Source: an uncultured Enterocloster sp.
Lineage (GTDB): Bacteria; Bacillota; Clostridia; Lachnospirales; Lachnospiraceae
Direction of reading: 5' to 3'
NCBI GenBank assembly: GCA_944382045.1
Contig: CALWMT010000163.1
Span: 1 to 6,252, forward strand
DNA: 6,252 nt
Positions 5,795 to 6,252 of this stretch are shown here, piece by piece; position 1 is the stretch's first letter, and every line of letters begins with the position of its first letter. The position numbers were made by a program, and so were the translations under genes. Below the pieces are notes generated by a model. That model ran no database searches. It was given only the letters and a program-made list of their open reading frames with translations, and had not been told where the DNA came from.

Positions 5795-6252
5795 ATGAAC
5801 TACATGGAATTGGATACGCCGGCCATGCTCATTGACCGGGAGATTATGATGGACAACATTCGCTTTATGCAGGACTATGCGGACCGGAATCACGTGGCCC
5901 TGCGCCCCCACACAAAGACCCACAAGATCCCGGAGCTGGCCCTGCTTCAGGAGAAGGAGGGGGCAAAGGGGATCACCGTCGCAAAGGTGGGCGAGGCGGA
6001 GGTCATGGCCGCCAACGGACTTAGGGACATCTTCATTGCCAACGAGATTGTTGGGGACATAAAGCTTCAGCGGATCCGCAGGCTTATGCAGCAGGGGGTG
6101 AATCTTTCCTTCGGACTTGACAGCATTGCCCAGGCGCGGATGATTCAGAGGAATTTTGCAGGCGCCGAAAAGCCAGCCCAGGTGCTGGTGGAGATCGAGG
6201 TGGGGGAGAACCGATCCGGCGTGATCGAAAAGGAGGATTTCCGGGATCTGCT
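5795..6252 (+). CDS. PLP-dependent D-threonine aldolase / D-serine dehydratase-like enzyme, N-terminal part (3' end outside window)
   Basis: 152 residues are visible before the right edge; full-length relatives are about 360-390. AGGAGG (5783-5788) lies 6 nt before the ATG. The N-terminus (ELDTPAMLIDREIMMDNI) opens an alanine-racemase-type TIM barrel. RPHTKTHK (~37-44) carries the PLP-binding Lys, probably K41 by comparison with D-threonine aldolase. GITVAKVGEAEVMA (~59-72), DIFIANEIVG (~78-87) and EVGENRSGV (~135-143) are family blocks. Known members cleave D-threonine or D-3-hydroxyaspartate to glycine plus an aldehyde, or dehydrate D-serine. The C-terminal metal-binding residues that would help separate these activities are beyond the window. 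Its place after two membrane proteins and near an aspartate dehydrogenase suggests catabolism or interconversion of an imported (hydroxy)amino acid. Confidence 0.88.
   Translation, partial: MNYMELDTPAMLIDREIMMDNIRFMQDYADRNHVALRPHTKTHKIPELALLQEKEGAKGITVAKVGEAEVMAANGLRDIFIANEIVGDIKLQRIRRLMQQGVNLSFGLDSIAQARMIQRNFAGAEKPAQVLVEIEVGENRSGVIEKEDFRDL

Noticed and set aside
1..6252. CRISPR arrays, tRNA or rRNA genes, insertion sequences and attachment sites
   Set aside because: No regularly spaced repeats, cloverleaf-like sequences, transposase motifs or target-site duplications were seen on either strand.

Overview
The window reads as chromosomal DNA of an anaerobic Firmicute, probably a Clostridia/Lachnospiraceae-type gut bacterium. 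The basis is strong AGGAGG-type Shine-Dalgarno sites, a consensus sigma-A promoter, moderately high-GC third codon positions, and protein families (FACS-like A-T-C synthetase, DUF3100, AEC transporter) that I associate with that group. The taxonomic call is an inference; there is no rRNA or tRNA to anchor it.

Left part (1-2495, minus strand): one large gene, cut by the left edge, encodes the first ~831 residues of a modular assembly-line protein: an acyl-CoA-synthetase-like adenylation domain, a phosphopantetheine carrier domain, and the start of a condensation domain (A-T-C order). A divergent control region (2496-2693) follows, with one promoter for each direction and a perfect GC-rich hairpin in the leader of the minus-strand gene.

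Right part (2694-6252, plus strand): a metabolic and transport gene cluster. It opens with a perfect-consensus promoter and an AEC-family permease, followed by a DUF108-type aspartate dehydrogenase. A strong terminator-like hairpin (4512-4556) comes next. Beyond it lie a DUF3100 membrane protein whose 5' end looks abnormal, a small four- to five-helix membrane protein with a good RBS, and the N-terminal part of a PLP enzyme of the D-threonine aldolase / D-serine dehydratase-like fold type III family, cut by the right edge.

Taken together, the plus-strand genes look like an uptake and interconversion locus for a small amino or carboxylic acid. An enzyme that interconverts iminosuccinate and aspartate sits near a hydroxyamino-acid aldolase-type enzyme and two kinds of carrier. 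The logic resembles the beta-hydroxyaspartate route (aldolase plus iminosuccinate reductase), but this is a hypothesis: the dehydratase that would link the two enzymes is not in view. The most checkable oddities are the damaged or replaced start of the DUF3100 gene, the DUF3100/small membrane protein pair as a possible two-part carrier, and the A-T-C enzyme with a fatty-acyl-type rather than amino-acid-type adenylation domain.
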